Below are positions 1 to 8,013 of a stretch of DNA of 64,000 bases, one piece after another. Under the pieces are notes generated by a model, which worked only from the letters and a program-made list of their open reading frames with translations, did not search any database and had not been told where the DNA came from. Source of the DNA: CAVVIH01 sp963748295 (lineage in GTDB: Bacteria > Acidobacteriota > Vicinamibacteria > Vicinamibacterales > 2-12-FULL-66-21); contig CAVVIH010000006.1 of NCBI GenBank assembly GCA_963748295.1, positions 558,001 to 622,000 on the forward strand. Reading direction: 5' to 3'. How positions within the stretch are numbered: position 1 is the first letter of the stretch; every line of letters begins with the position of its first letter. The position numbers were made by a program, and so were the translations under genes.

Positions 1-1723
1 TCCCTGGCGGCGTAACGATCCGCGGCAACAGGCGCGGCATACAGCCGGGACCAGTATTGACGTCGAAAGGCGCCGGTGACCGCGACAGCCAGTTCATCAC
101 AGCCGGTGAATTCGTCAGGATCACAGGTGTGGAGCTCGAAGGACCGTCACGGTCGAAATCCGCAGACATGGGCCACAAAGGATTTCTGGTGGAGAGCCGG
201 CTAGGGGCCGCGATCCTGGATCACAGCAAGTTGTCGAACTTCCCCACTGCCGCGGTAGAGGTGCACGGCGCCGCGCGCGTTGACTGGGCCTGCGGAACGC
301 CGCCCGAGCCGGTCCCGATGGCAGGGTGCAGGTCGTCCGCAACTTCATCCACCACAACGCGATGGCGGGGGTTGGGCTACGGCGTCTCGGTGGGCTGGGA
401 CGGTTACGCCGAGATCACCGGCAATACTTTCCTGATGAACCGACACGCGATTGCCGCGGACGGAACGGCGCGATCGGGTATCACGCGTTCTTCAACCTGG
501 TGCTGTCGAACGTGCCGTCATACGACGCATTCCGAGAGGAACAGGCCGATTTCGACATGCACGGCAGCGACGGGTCCGGCGAGCACACCGGCGGCATCGG
601 CGGGGCGAGACATTATGATCGCCCGCAACACGTTCCTCGGCAGCAACCGCCAGAATTCGACCTGCGCGGCAAGTCGTGCGGTCTGGACGTTTTCGAGCGG
701 AACGTCACGGAGCAGAGCCGCGGCGACGGGCTGCGCTGGTAGGTACCTCTCGAGACTCCCGAATGCCTGCCCGAGGAACTGGAGACCGTCACGGAGCGCG
801 TTCCGCACCGCTTCGGCTGCGGTGCCAGGAGTTCGGGCAACGCCCATCCCGCCGTCTGGCTACGAGTCAGGGAGAACGCGTTCGAGGCCAGCGAATCCGA
901 CTGCCAAGCTCGGCGTCGGGGACTTCGACGGTGACGGTCGCGACGACCTGTTCCTCGCCACTGGACAGGCGTGGTACTACTCGCCTGGCGGCGTGGTCGA
1001 ATGGCGACTTTCTGCGCGGGCAGACGGACGGCATCGGATCGCTGCGGTTCGGCGACTTCGACCGCGATGGCCGGACCGACGTGTTCACGAAGCACGGGAA
1101 CGAATCGTCGTGTCATGGGGCGGCCTGTCCGAGTTCGAGCGAATCAACCAGAGCCATCCGGTCGGCGACTACGCCATCGGCGATTTCGACGGCGATCGCC
1201 GCGCCGATATGCTCTCCACCAACGGCAAGCAATGGTTCATTTCCTACGGCGGGGTGAGCCGGTTCGTGCTTCACGCCGACTCGAGCTTCCGCGTCGACAG
1301 CCTCCGCTTCGGCGACTTCGACGGCGATCAAGCAAGACCGACATCTTCGGCATCGTGTCGGGGCGATGGCAATGGTGCTCGGCGGCGCCAACACGTGGAC
1401 GCCCTCGGCCCCCCCCTCGAGCCGGTCGATCGAGACACTGGTCGTCGGCGGATTTCGACGGCGACGGCCGTGCCGACGTCGTCAACTCGCAGAATACCGG
1501 TTTGGACATCTGGATCTGGCGGATCTCGCAGAGCGGCCTCACTGGATGGACCACGACTCACCTTGCCGAAGGTCCGCTCTACACGGCTCCAGGAGTCGGC
1601 CGTTTTAACGACGCCCCGGGAGCGGACGCGTTGACCTGGGGACTCGGCAACCCGCGCGCGCTGGATATCGTGTCGTCGGCAATCGGCAAGGCGAAGCGCT
1701 GGAGCGAGCAGGAGATGAAGTAG
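1..1723 (+). pseudogene. Beta-helix / FG-GAP (VCBS) repeat surface protein, 5'-truncated by window edge, multiply frameshifted
   Basis: The reading frame is already open at the first base (in frame from base 3), so the gene starts outside the window. The first third resembles a right-handed beta-helix with asparagine-rich rungs (VVRNFIHHNAMAG, AEITGNTFLMNRHAIAADG, IMIARNTFLG). From about base 900 it is a chain of FG-GAP/VCBS repeats (VGDFDGDGRDDLFLAT, FGDFDRDGRTDVF, IGDFDGDRRADML, ADFDGDGRADVV). The coherent protein hops between all three forward frames at least seven times (near bases 320, 370, 470, 600, 1000, 1110 and 1330) before the stop at 1721-1723. Such proteins are normally exported and calcium-binding. 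Either the gene is decayed or this stretch has many indel errors; the repeats themselves are well preserved, which favours errors. Function is not assignable beyond a probable cell-surface role. Confidence 0.7.
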
Positions 1724-1729
1724 AAACTT

Positions 1730-1799
1730 GCGACGTGCGACGTGCGACGTGCGACGTGCGACGTGCGACGTGCGACGTGCGACGTGCGACGTGCGACGT
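1730..1799 (+). repeat. Heptanucleotide tandem repeat, 10 perfect copies of GCGACGT
   Basis: Ten uninterrupted copies of the 7-base unit GCGACGT fill the gap between the stop codon at 1723 and the hydrolase start at 1828. Period 7 is not a multiple of three and all copies are identical, as expected of a recently expanded, slippage-prone array. A second period-7 array lies at 18037-18064. Confidence 0.97.
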
Positions 1800-1827
1800 G
1801 CTAGGATGACGCCGATCGGAGGCGTCC

Positions 1828-2745
1828 ATGTTGCGCTCTGGATGGCTGAGTGCGTGCGCGGTGTTCGCGGTCGCGAGTATGGCAGCGATCGCGCAGTCCG
1901 AGAAACCGCCGCTCGTTCAGCAGATCCAGGCAAACGGCGCCGACCTTTCCTATGTCGATCAGGGGAAGGGGGCGCCGGTCGTCTTCGTCCACGGCGCCGT
2001 CGGCGACCTGCGCTACTGGGAGCCGCAGCGCAGCGCGTTCACCCGGCAGTTCCGGTTCATCTCCTATAGCTACAGGTATCACGGCACCGCCCCGTGGCCG
2101 GATGACGGGAAGCTCTACTCCGCCGAACAACACGCGGCCGATCTCACCGCGTTCATTTCAGAGCTCAAGGCCGGACCGGTTCACCTGGTAGGGTTGTCGT
2201 ACGGGGGCACGCTCGCAGCGATGGTCGCGATCAAGGACCCGCAACTGGTCCGCACGCTCACGCTCGCCGAACCCGGCATCTTCTCGCTCCTTGCCGACAC
2301 GCCTGAAGGGCAGCAGGCGCTCGACGAGTGGACGAAGGGCGCCGCACCGATGATCGAGGCGATGAAGGCCGGCGACAACGTGAAAGCGACGCGATATCTG
2401 AGCGCGCTGGTCACCGGCGGGCCGCCCGACTCCTTCGATAAGTTCCCGCCCGCGTTCCGTCGCGTTCTGCTCGACAATGCTCGGACGATGCCGCTGCTGT
2501 TCGCGGCAGCGCCGGCGATTGTCACATGCGAGATGCTGAGTGGGATCAGGACGCCAACGCTGCTCGTCCGGGGCGAACGAACGACCCGGCTGTTTGTGAC
2601 GATCAACGATGCGGTGGGCCGCTGCATTGCGGGCAGCAAGCTTGTCGTGATCCCGAAGGCGTCGCACACGATGTCGTACGACAATCCCGCCGAATTCAAC
2701 CGCGTCGTGCTGGAATTCGTCAGCGGCAAGCGGCCGGGCAACTAG
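1828..2745 (+). CDS. Exported alpha/beta hydrolase
   Basis: A 305-residue protein with a signal peptide (about residues 1-22, ending near AIAQ) followed by a canonical alpha/beta-hydrolase fold. The oxyanion-side motif VVFVHGAVGD spans residues 51-60. The nucleophile elbow GLSYGG puts Ser124 at the tip. The C-terminal ASHTM supplies the catalytic His280, and the acid is probably in the RGERTT segment. It resembles small esterases and haloperoxidase-like hydrolases; the substrate cannot be told. The ATG at 1828 follows a GGAGG at 1818-1822, after the heptamer array. The gene stands alone, with unrelated genes on both sides. Confidence 0.9.
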   Translation: MLRSGWLSACAVFAVASMAAIAQSEKPPLVQQIQANGADLSYVDQGKGAPVVFVHGAVGDLRYWEPQRSAFTRQFRFISYSYRYHGTAPWPDDGKLYSAEQHAADLTAFISELKAGPVHLVGLSYGGTLAAMVAIKDPQLVRTLTLAEPGIFSLLADTPEGQQALDEWTKGAAPMIEAMKAGDNVKATRYLSALVTGGPPDSFDKFPPAFRRVLLDNARTMPLLFAAAPAIVTCEMLSGIRTPTLLVRGERTTRLFVTINDAVGRCIAGSKLVVIPKASHTMSYDNPAEFNRVVLEFVSGKRPGN

Positions 2746-2761
2746 CCACGCCAGTTCAGGA

Positions 2762-2818
2762 CTAGCCGCTCACGAGGTTCAGGATGTTGCCATCGGGATC
2801 CTTATCCTCCGCCGAGTT
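2762..2818 (-). pseudogene. C-terminal remnant of a VOC/glyoxalase-family protein
   Basis: Read on the minus strand, about 19 codons ending in TAG give DPDGNILNLVSG, the typical last strand of vicinal-oxygen-chelate (glyoxalase/bleomycin-resistance) proteins. The same frame meets a stop a few codons upstream, so only the tail of a gene is left. Too short to be certain. Confidence 0.45.
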
Positions 2819-2917
2819 CGACTGTATCTACCCCGTTTTGCATCGATTGTGCCGACTCCGCGTGATTGGCTGGGGACAGTGCAGTCACAAGCCGTCCAGG
2901 TGAGCAAAGGAGCCTCG

Positions 2918-3415
2918 ATGTCCGCCATTGCGGAGTGGTACGTTCTGCCGGCGTCCCGTATTCCCGAACTGACGTCGTTGTGTCAGGCTTCGAAGGGGTC
3001 CATCTTCCGCGCGCCGACGCGCGACGACAACGCATTCTGGGAATACCTCCGCACGCACGCGACGCATGGGGACGGCCTCGATGCGTCGGGATGGATCATG
3101 AACCCGCTGCTGGAGCTGCTTCGGGAACGATTCGACGTTCCTGTCGACGAGGCTGAAGGTCATCCGCTTGCGAAGACGATCGGGATCGATACCTTCCTGA
3201 TCGTCGAACCCAACCTCGCGGATCGATGGATCACCGGGCTGGCCCACGCGATCGCCGATCGCGATGGCCTGAAGACCTACCTGGTGGACTGGTACGACGA
3301 GGACGCGGCGCCGACAACAGAAGAACTCGAGCTCCACGTGCGCGGCCTGCGCTACCTGCAGGACGGGATCGCGAAGCTCACGCCGGAATCGGTTCTGCTG
3401 CTGTCAATCGGGTAG
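2918..3415 (+). CDS. Hypothetical protein
   Basis: A 165-residue soluble protein with no signal peptide or membrane segment. The ATG at 2918 is preferred over an in-frame start at 2849 because an AAAGGAG ribosome-binding site lies just upstream (2903-2909). Acidic and tryptophan-containing, with motifs such as NAFWEYLRTH and YLVDWYDED. No family was recognised. It is monocistronic and convergent with the di-heme gene. Confidence 0.75.
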   Translation: MSAIAEWYVLPASRIPELTSLCQASKGSIFRAPTRDDNAFWEYLRTHATHGDGLDASGWIMNPLLELLRERFDVPVDEAEGHPLAKTIGIDTFLIVEPNLADRWITGLAHAIADRDGLKTYLVDWYDEDAAPTTEELELHVRGLRYLQDGIAKLTPESVLLLSIG

Positions 3416-3422
3416 ACCTGCG

Positions 3423-3482
3423 ATCCGCGCGCCGATCAGCGCGGGATCCGCGTCGATCCTTTCAAATCCGCGTGAATCCGCG
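3423..3482. repeat. Imperfect ATCCGCG direct repeats
   Basis: Four exact ATCCGCG heptamers (3423, 3446, 3466, 3476) plus degenerate copies fill the gap between two convergent genes. This is a low-complexity intergenic repeat with no obvious hairpin. Confidence 0.6.
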
Positions 3483-3484
3483 TC

Positions 3485-4675
3485 TCAGAGCGAGCCGAGG
3501 AACGCGATCAGGTTCTGCCGGGACGAAACGGACAGGCGCTCGAACAGCGCGCGCACCCGCTCGGCTTCGCCGCCATGCCGGCGGATCGCGTCCTCGATCG
3601 TCACCGCGCTGCCGTCGTGCAGCAGCGGACGCCTGAAGCGCAGTCCCCACAGCGCGGGGGTCCGGATCTCGCGGTCGGTCGCCGCGCCCTGGGGGATCCC
3701 GTCGCCGGTGCTGACGTCGTGCAGCAGCAGGTCGGAGAACAACCGCACGGCCTGGCGATGAAGGACCGGACTCGCATTCGCTCCTGTCGTCAGGACCGGC
3801 ACGTGGCACCTCGCACAGCCGATGTCGCGGAAGACCAGTTCGCCCGCCTGCTCTCGCGGCCCGCTGTCGCCCGGCGGGAGTGGCGCGAGAAAACGCATGA
3901 ACGACGCGAAGTTGTCGATACCGCGCCGGCCGGTCCGGCGATCGACCGCGTCCTCGGGGTCCGGCAGCGGGTCGCACGCCTTGATCTGTTCCGGGCGGAT
4001 CCCGAAGGCGACTTCGGTCTGGAACAGATCGTTGGTGATGCCCATCTCGTTCCGGTAGGCATCCGCGCCGAACGAGAGCAGCGTCGCGTGCTGCGCCTTC
4101 CATCCGAAGCGGCCGACGCGCGTCAAGCCGGTTTCTGCGTCCTGAATCATCGCGGCGCGGCCGCTGATGCCGTCACGGTCTCGATCGGATGGATCCTCGA
4201 GCGCGCGAATCGTCTCGTCATCGATCGCCTCGACGAGGCCGGCGCCGAACAGCGAAATCGGCGCGCGGCGCGCGATGATCGTCGCCTGCGCGGGGATGCC
4301 AGGCTGACAGCCGTGGGTCGGCGTCGAGAAGAGATGCATGAGCGTCTCGCCGCTCGGATCGAACGTCTTGAAGGCGCCGGTCTCGTCGCGGTATCCGGCG
4401 CGCACTTCGAGGATCAGCCCGCCGCCGCCGATCGCCGGCACGTTGTGGCACACCGCGCAGCTCGTCGCATTGAACGCCGGGCCCAGACCCTCTTCGGCGG
4501 TCTCGACTTCGAGGAAATCGTCGAGTCCGAGCCGGAACTCCGAGAACTCACGCGGCGTGAGTCCCGGCAGCGCGCCGCCCGCGCCCGGCGGCCGATCCTG
4601 AGCCCGGACACCCAGCGCGATCGCGAACACGATCGCACAGCATGCAGTGGCAAACGCGCTGATTCCTGCTCGCAT
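3485..4675 (-). CDS. Di-heme oxidoreductase family c-type cytochrome (DHOR, DUF1111)
   Basis: A 396-residue periplasmic protein with a signal peptide (residues 1-25, ending GVRAQ). There are two c-type haem sites: CAVCH at 73-77 and CARCH at 287-291. The family hallmark TPALWGL...LLHDGSA lies near residues 336-357. The length matches DUF1111/DHOR proteins, which are thought to pass or take electrons in the periplasm. Reading upstream of Met at 4675 would add 25 basic residues lacking secretion character, so 4675 is taken as the start. It begins 2 bases after the stop of the cupredoxin gene, so the two are almost certainly co-translated. The natural electron partner is probably that cupredoxin. 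Confidence 0.88.
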   Translation of the reverse strand: MRAGISAFATACCAIVFAIALGVRAQDRPPGAGGALPGLTPREFSEFRLGLDDFLEVETAEEGLGPAFNATSCAVCHNVPAIGGGGLILEVRAGYRDETGAFKTFDPSGETLMHLFSTPTHGCQPGIPAQATIIARRAPISLFGAGLVEAIDDETIRALEDPSDRDRDGISGRAAMIQDAETGLTRVGRFGWKAQHATLLSFGADAYRNEMGITNDLFQTEVAFGIRPEQIKACDPLPDPEDAVDRRTGRRGIDNFASFMRFLAPLPPGDSGPREQAGELVFRDIGCARCHVPVLTTGANASPVLHRQAVRLFSDLLLHDVSTGDGIPQGAATDREIRTPALWGLRFRRPLLHDGSAVTIEDAIRRHGGEAERVRALFERLSVSSRQNLIAFLGSL

Positions 4676-4677
4676 GG

Positions 4678-5067
4678 TTACTTGCCCTTTGCTTCGACGA
4701 CGATCTCGCCGCGCATGAAGTGGTGTCCGGCGCCGCACATGCGGTTGCATTCGAACTTGAACCGCCCTTCGGCGGTCCCGGTGAAGCGGACGACGGCCTC
4801 GCCCTTGCCGCGCTTCGGGATCTCGACATCGATGTCGGTGTTCTCGACCTTGAACCCGTGCGCCGTATCGGCGCTGCGCAGGTGAATCTCCACCTCCTCG
4901 CCGACGGCGAGCTTGATGCGCGAAGGTGAAAAGCTGAAGCGCTCGGCCTCGACATTGACCTTGCGCGGCGAGTCCTGTTCGGCCCTCGCGCTTCCCGCAA
5001 CGAGCGCGGTCAGAACCGAAACGCTTACAGCAGCCGCCCGCAGCAACATCATTCCTCCAGCTTTCAT
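4678..5067 (-). CDS. Exported cupredoxin with a complete CuA-type copper site
   Basis: A 129-residue protein: signal peptide (residues 1-29), then one cupredoxin domain resembling the periplasmic domain of cytochrome c oxidase subunit II. All CuA side-chain ligands are present with classical spacing: His70 (in TAHGF), Cys107, Cys111, His115 and Met118 (CNRMCGAGHHFM). There is no transmembrane helix hairpin and no oxidase subunit I nearby, so this is a free-standing CuA carrier rather than an oxidase subunit. Its start codon shares one base with the porin stop (TAATG), indicating translational coupling. It is followed 2 bases later by the di-heme protein. It probably shuttles electrons in the periplasm. 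Confidence 0.88.
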   Translation of the reverse strand: MKAGGMMLLRAAAVSVSVLTALVAGSARAEQDSPRKVNVEAERFSFSPSRIKLAVGEEVEIHLRSADTAHGFKVENTDIDVEIPKRGKGEAVVRFTGTAEGRFKFECNRMCGAGHHFMRGEIVVEAKGK

Positions 5068-6242
5068 TAGAACCACCAGCCGATGCCGACGTTCAGGCTG
5101 CGAGGCAGCCGGATGAACCCGCTCTGGCTCTTCTGACTCGTGTAATCGATCTTGATGGCGACATCGGGGTCCGGATAGTAGGTGGCGCCCAAGATCCACG
5201 CGGTCCGGTCGAACTCCTCGAGCGGCACGAACCCCGCGGGCATCCGAAACTGCGTGTCGAAGTTCTCGTAACGCGCGAAGACGGCGGCATCGCGCGCGGG
5301 ACCCTGGTTCCACACCTGCCAGGCGCCCTCGACGTAGAACCCGCGCAGCTGGCTGGCGACGTTCGGCGACACACCGGTCGTGCGCTCGATAGCTTCGTTC
5401 AGCCGGCCGGCGTCGCCGATGCCGACGTGCGCGTACTGCGCTCGCATCTCGGCGCGCCCCAGCCGGTATCGCGCGTCCGCTTCAGCAACCCACACCTTCG
5501 TGTCGAGCCGCGGCACGGCGAAGCTCGAATCGCCATACCAGCCGCTGGCTCCGATTTGCAGGCCCGGAACGCTCAGATACTCCACGCGTCCCGAGACCGC
5601 GGCGTTCCTGATGTTCGCCTCGGCGCCTTTCTGACGGCCTTCGCGAATGCCTTCCTCGGCCGAGAACTCCAGCGCGTTCAGCGGCGCCAGGACGTAGCCG
5701 CGATACCGCAGGCCCGTTCCCACTTCCCCGTGAATGCCCGCACCGACCTCGAACCACGTCGTCGGCACGATCACGGTGTCGACGAACGGCCGCTCGACGC
5801 CGTGAAAGACCGGCGGCTCGTGACGCTCGTTGATGATGCCGATTGGCACGAGCACCATCCCGGCCCGCACGTTGAACGCACGGCTGATCAGGAAATCGAG
5901 ATACGCCTGTTCGAGCTCGAGCTCGCCCGCCTCTTCGAGGCCTTCGACGAATGCATGCTCGACTTCCAGCTCGCCGACAAAGCGGATGCGATCGGTGAAC
6001 CGGTGGCCGAAGAGCAGCACGAACCGGTGGAAATCGAGGATGGCCGGACCATCGTCCGGGCTGTTCAGGTGCATCTCCATGTAGCCCGACAACGAACTGT
6101 TCCTGGCCGGCGGAGGGTCCGCGGCCTGAGACTGGGCGGAGGCCGGATGCGGAAATCCTGCGGAAAACCCTAGGCTGACGGCGATTCCGACGCCACGAAT
6201 CAGGCTTTTCCAGTGTGCAAAATGTGAATTTTGAAGATTCAA
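5067..6242 (-). CDS. Outer-membrane beta-barrel porin
   Basis: About 391 residues: a signal peptide ending near HPASAQ (residue 37), then alternating amphipathic strands with many aromatic girdle residues, and a C-terminal Phe (GIGWWF) as in beta-barrels recognised by BAM. It resembles phosphate-selective/OprP-like porins of Gram-negative bacteria. The first in-frame start is a TTG at 6242 without a clear ribosome-binding site, so the exact start is uncertain. An inverted repeat (TTTTGAA, 2-base spacer, TTCAAAA) overlaps this start. It is coupled by TAATG to the CuA protein and lies 48 bases after the ABC permease gene, so all five genes may be one transcript. Confidence 0.8.
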   Translation of the reverse strand: MNLQNSHFAHWKSLIRGVGIAVSLGFSAGFPHPASAQSQAADPPPARNSSLSGYMEMHLNSPDDGPAILDFHRFVLLFGHRFTDRIRFVGELEVEHAFVEGLEEAGELELEQAYLDFLISRAFNVRAGMVLVPIGIINERHEPPVFHGVERPFVDTVIVPTTWFEVGAGIHGEVGTGLRYRGYVLAPLNALEFSAEEGIREGRQKGAEANIRNAAVSGRVEYLSVPGLQIGASGWYGDSSFAVPRLDTKVWVAEADARYRLGRAEMRAQYAHVGIGDAGRLNEAIERTTGVSPNVASQLRGFYVEGAWQVWNQGPARDAAVFARYENFDTQFRMPAGFVPLEEFDRTAWILGATYYPDPDVAIKIDYTSQKSQSGFIRLPRSLNVGIGWWF

Positions 6243-6244
6243 AA
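6229..6244. promoter_or_regulatory. Inverted repeat at the porin start
   Basis: TTTTGAA and TTCAAAA, 7-base arms separated by 2 bases, in an AT-rich patch within otherwise GC-rich DNA, at the 5' end of the porin-CuA-DHOR genes. It could be an operator or part of a promoter; no regulator can be named. Confidence 0.35.
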
Positions 6245-6290
6245 CTCGGATAAGATACCGCGCAAATCGGAAGAGGTCAACTTCGGGCAG

Positions 6291-7040
6291 CTACTCCCAT
6301 CGAAACACTCTCGACGAGACCGCCATGCAGACTCCGAACATTGCTGTCAGCACCGCCACTTCACCCACGTGATTCAGCCAGCCCTCGCCGTGCCAGATCC
6401 CCCGCAGGAGCGACACCGCGTAGGTGAATGGCAGCACGCGCGCCAGCAGTTGCAGCGACAACGGCATCGACTCGATCGGCATGAACAGCCCCGACAGGCC
6501 GAGCATCGGATAGATGATGAAGCTGCCGATCGGCTGCGCGAAGCGCGCGGTCGGGACCATGCTCGCAATTGGAAATCCGAGGCACACGATACACGCGGTA
6601 CAAAACAACAACGCGATCGTGAACGACAGGATCGGAACTCCCGGAGCCAGCGGGAAGGACCGCCGGCCGGCCAGGACCATCAACCCAAGCGTCACCATGG
6701 TGGACAACAGCTTGACGAGGACGTGAGAGGCGAGAATCGTGTTCGGCCGCAGCGGCGTCGCCCGCAATCGCTTGAGAATCCCGCCCTCACGATAGATCGC
6801 GACGATGGCGATGAGCGACAGCACCGAGCTGGAGGCGATGATCAGCGAGGCGAAGATCGGCAGGTCCGCCGAGAGAAACCGCGGCACGTCCGGCGCACCG
6901 GCGCGCAGCTCGGGGCCGATCGTCCTCGCCAGCAGGATGAACATGAGCACCGGAATGCCGATGGTGCCGAACACGCCGAGCGGCTCGCGCACGAAGATCT
7001 TGATTTCGAGCCAGGTCAGACGCAGCAGTCCGCGCATCAT
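6291..7040 (-). CDS. ABC-2 type transporter permease
   Basis: A 249-residue polytopic protein with about six hydrophobic segments. It contains the ABC-2 signature region with small residues around GLSGLFMPIESMP, typical of drug/lipid/polysaccharide exporters of the DrrB/YadH type. It is the membrane half of the transporter encoded with the ATPase 12 bases upstream. The substrate is not evident. It precedes the porin gene on the same strand. Confidence 0.88.
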   Translation of the reverse strand: MMRGLLRLTWLEIKIFVREPLGVFGTIGIPVLMFILLARTIGPELRAGAPDVPRFLSADLPIFASLIIASSSVLSLIAIVAIYREGGILKRLRATPLRPNTILASHVLVKLLSTMVTLGLMVLAGRRSFPLAPGVPILSFTIALLFCTACIVCLGFPIASMVPTARFAQPIGSFIIYPMLGLSGLFMPIESMPLSLQLLARVLPFTYAVSLLRGIWHGEGWLNHVGEVAVLTAMFGVCMAVSSRVFRWE

Positions 7041-7052
7041 CGTGGTGCAGCC

Positions 7053-7970
7053 TCAATCGCGAATCGTGTGCCCGGTAACCCTGAGGAAGACGTCCTCGAG
7101 CGTCGGCAGCTCGGTCCGGAAGTCGGTGACGTGCATCCGGTGCTCGGCGACACACCCGATCACCTGCGTCACCAGATCGGGCGCGCGCCCTTTGACCGTC
7201 ACCAGCGCTCCCTCGCGTGTCACGGTGTCCACGTTCGGGAGCGCGCCAAGCCGTTCGGCCGCCGACGAGTCCTCCGTCGCCAGAATCACCGTCTGCTCGG
7301 GGCAGTGGCGCCGCACGAGCTCCGCCGGCGTGCCGACGTCGATGATGCGGCCATGATCGATGATCGCCACGCGATCGCACAGACGCTCCGCCTCTTCCAT
7401 GAGGTGCGTCGTCAGAAGCACGGTCTTGCCGCGATGGCGGATCTCGCGCACCAGCTCCCAGATGGCCCGCCGCGCCTGCGGATCGAGTCCGGTCGTCAGT
7501 TCGTCGAGGAAGACGAGCTCGGGGTCGTTGATGAGCGCGAGCGCGATGAACAGCCGCTGCTTCTGGCCGCCCGAGAGCGTCATGAACCAGGCGTTGCGCT
7601 TGTCGCTCAGCCCGAGCTGCTCGATCAGCCGATTGCCGTCCGCAGGGTTGCGATACAACGATGCCCAGAGCGCGACGGCCTCACGGACCTTGATGCGCTT
7701 CTGAAGCTGCGCCTGCTGCAGCTGCACGCCAATCCGCTCCTGCAGCAGATAGATATCGCGCACGGGATGCAGTCCGAGGACGGAGATCTCTCCGCGATCG
7801 GGCGCGCGCAGCCCCTCGACGCATTCCATCGTCGTGGTCTTGCCCGCGCCGTTCGGTCCAATCAGGCCGAAGATCTCGCCTGACTGGACGTCGAACGACA
7901 CGTCGTCCACCGCGACGGTCCGGCCGTACGCCTTGCGGATAGCTGAGACTCGAATCGCAGGCCGATGCAT
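7053..7970 (-). CDS. ABC transporter ATP-binding protein (DrrA/CcmA-like)
   Basis: 305 residues with all nucleotide-binding motifs: Walker A GPNGAGKTT (38-46), signature LSGGQ (132-136), Walker B LVFLDE (152-157) and the switch His in TTHLMEEAE. The D-loop reads ELTTGLDP where most members have EPTTGLDP. The last ~80 residues form the C-terminal domain seen in ABC-2 exporter ATPases. It pairs with the permease downstream. The 43-base gap to the divergent gene at 8014 must hold both promoters. Confidence 0.92.
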   Translation of the reverse strand: MHRPAIRVSAIRKAYGRTVAVDDVSFDVQSGEIFGLIGPNGAGKTTTMECVEGLRAPDRGEISVLGLHPVRDIYLLQERIGVQLQQAQLQKRIKVREAVALWASLYRNPADGNRLIEQLGLSDKRNAWFMTLSGGQKQRLFIALALINDPELVFLDELTTGLDPQARRAIWELVREIRHRGKTVLLTTHLMEEAERLCDRVAIIDHGRIIDVGTPAELVRRHCPEQTVILATEDSSAAERLGALPNVDTVTREGALVTVKGRAPDLVTQVIGCVAEHRMHVTDFRTELPTLEDVFLRVTGHTIRD

Positions 7971-8013
7971 TGTCGCTGCCGGGTGATTCTGTCATGCTGG
8001 GCTCTTCTCACTC

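Noticed and set aside
1730..1799. CRISPR array
   Set aside because: Units are contiguous 7-mers without spacers and no cas gene is near.
6231..7883. A 550-codon plus-strand open frame
   Set aside because: Mirror of the ABC transporter genes; His/Arg/Gln-rich and domain-free.
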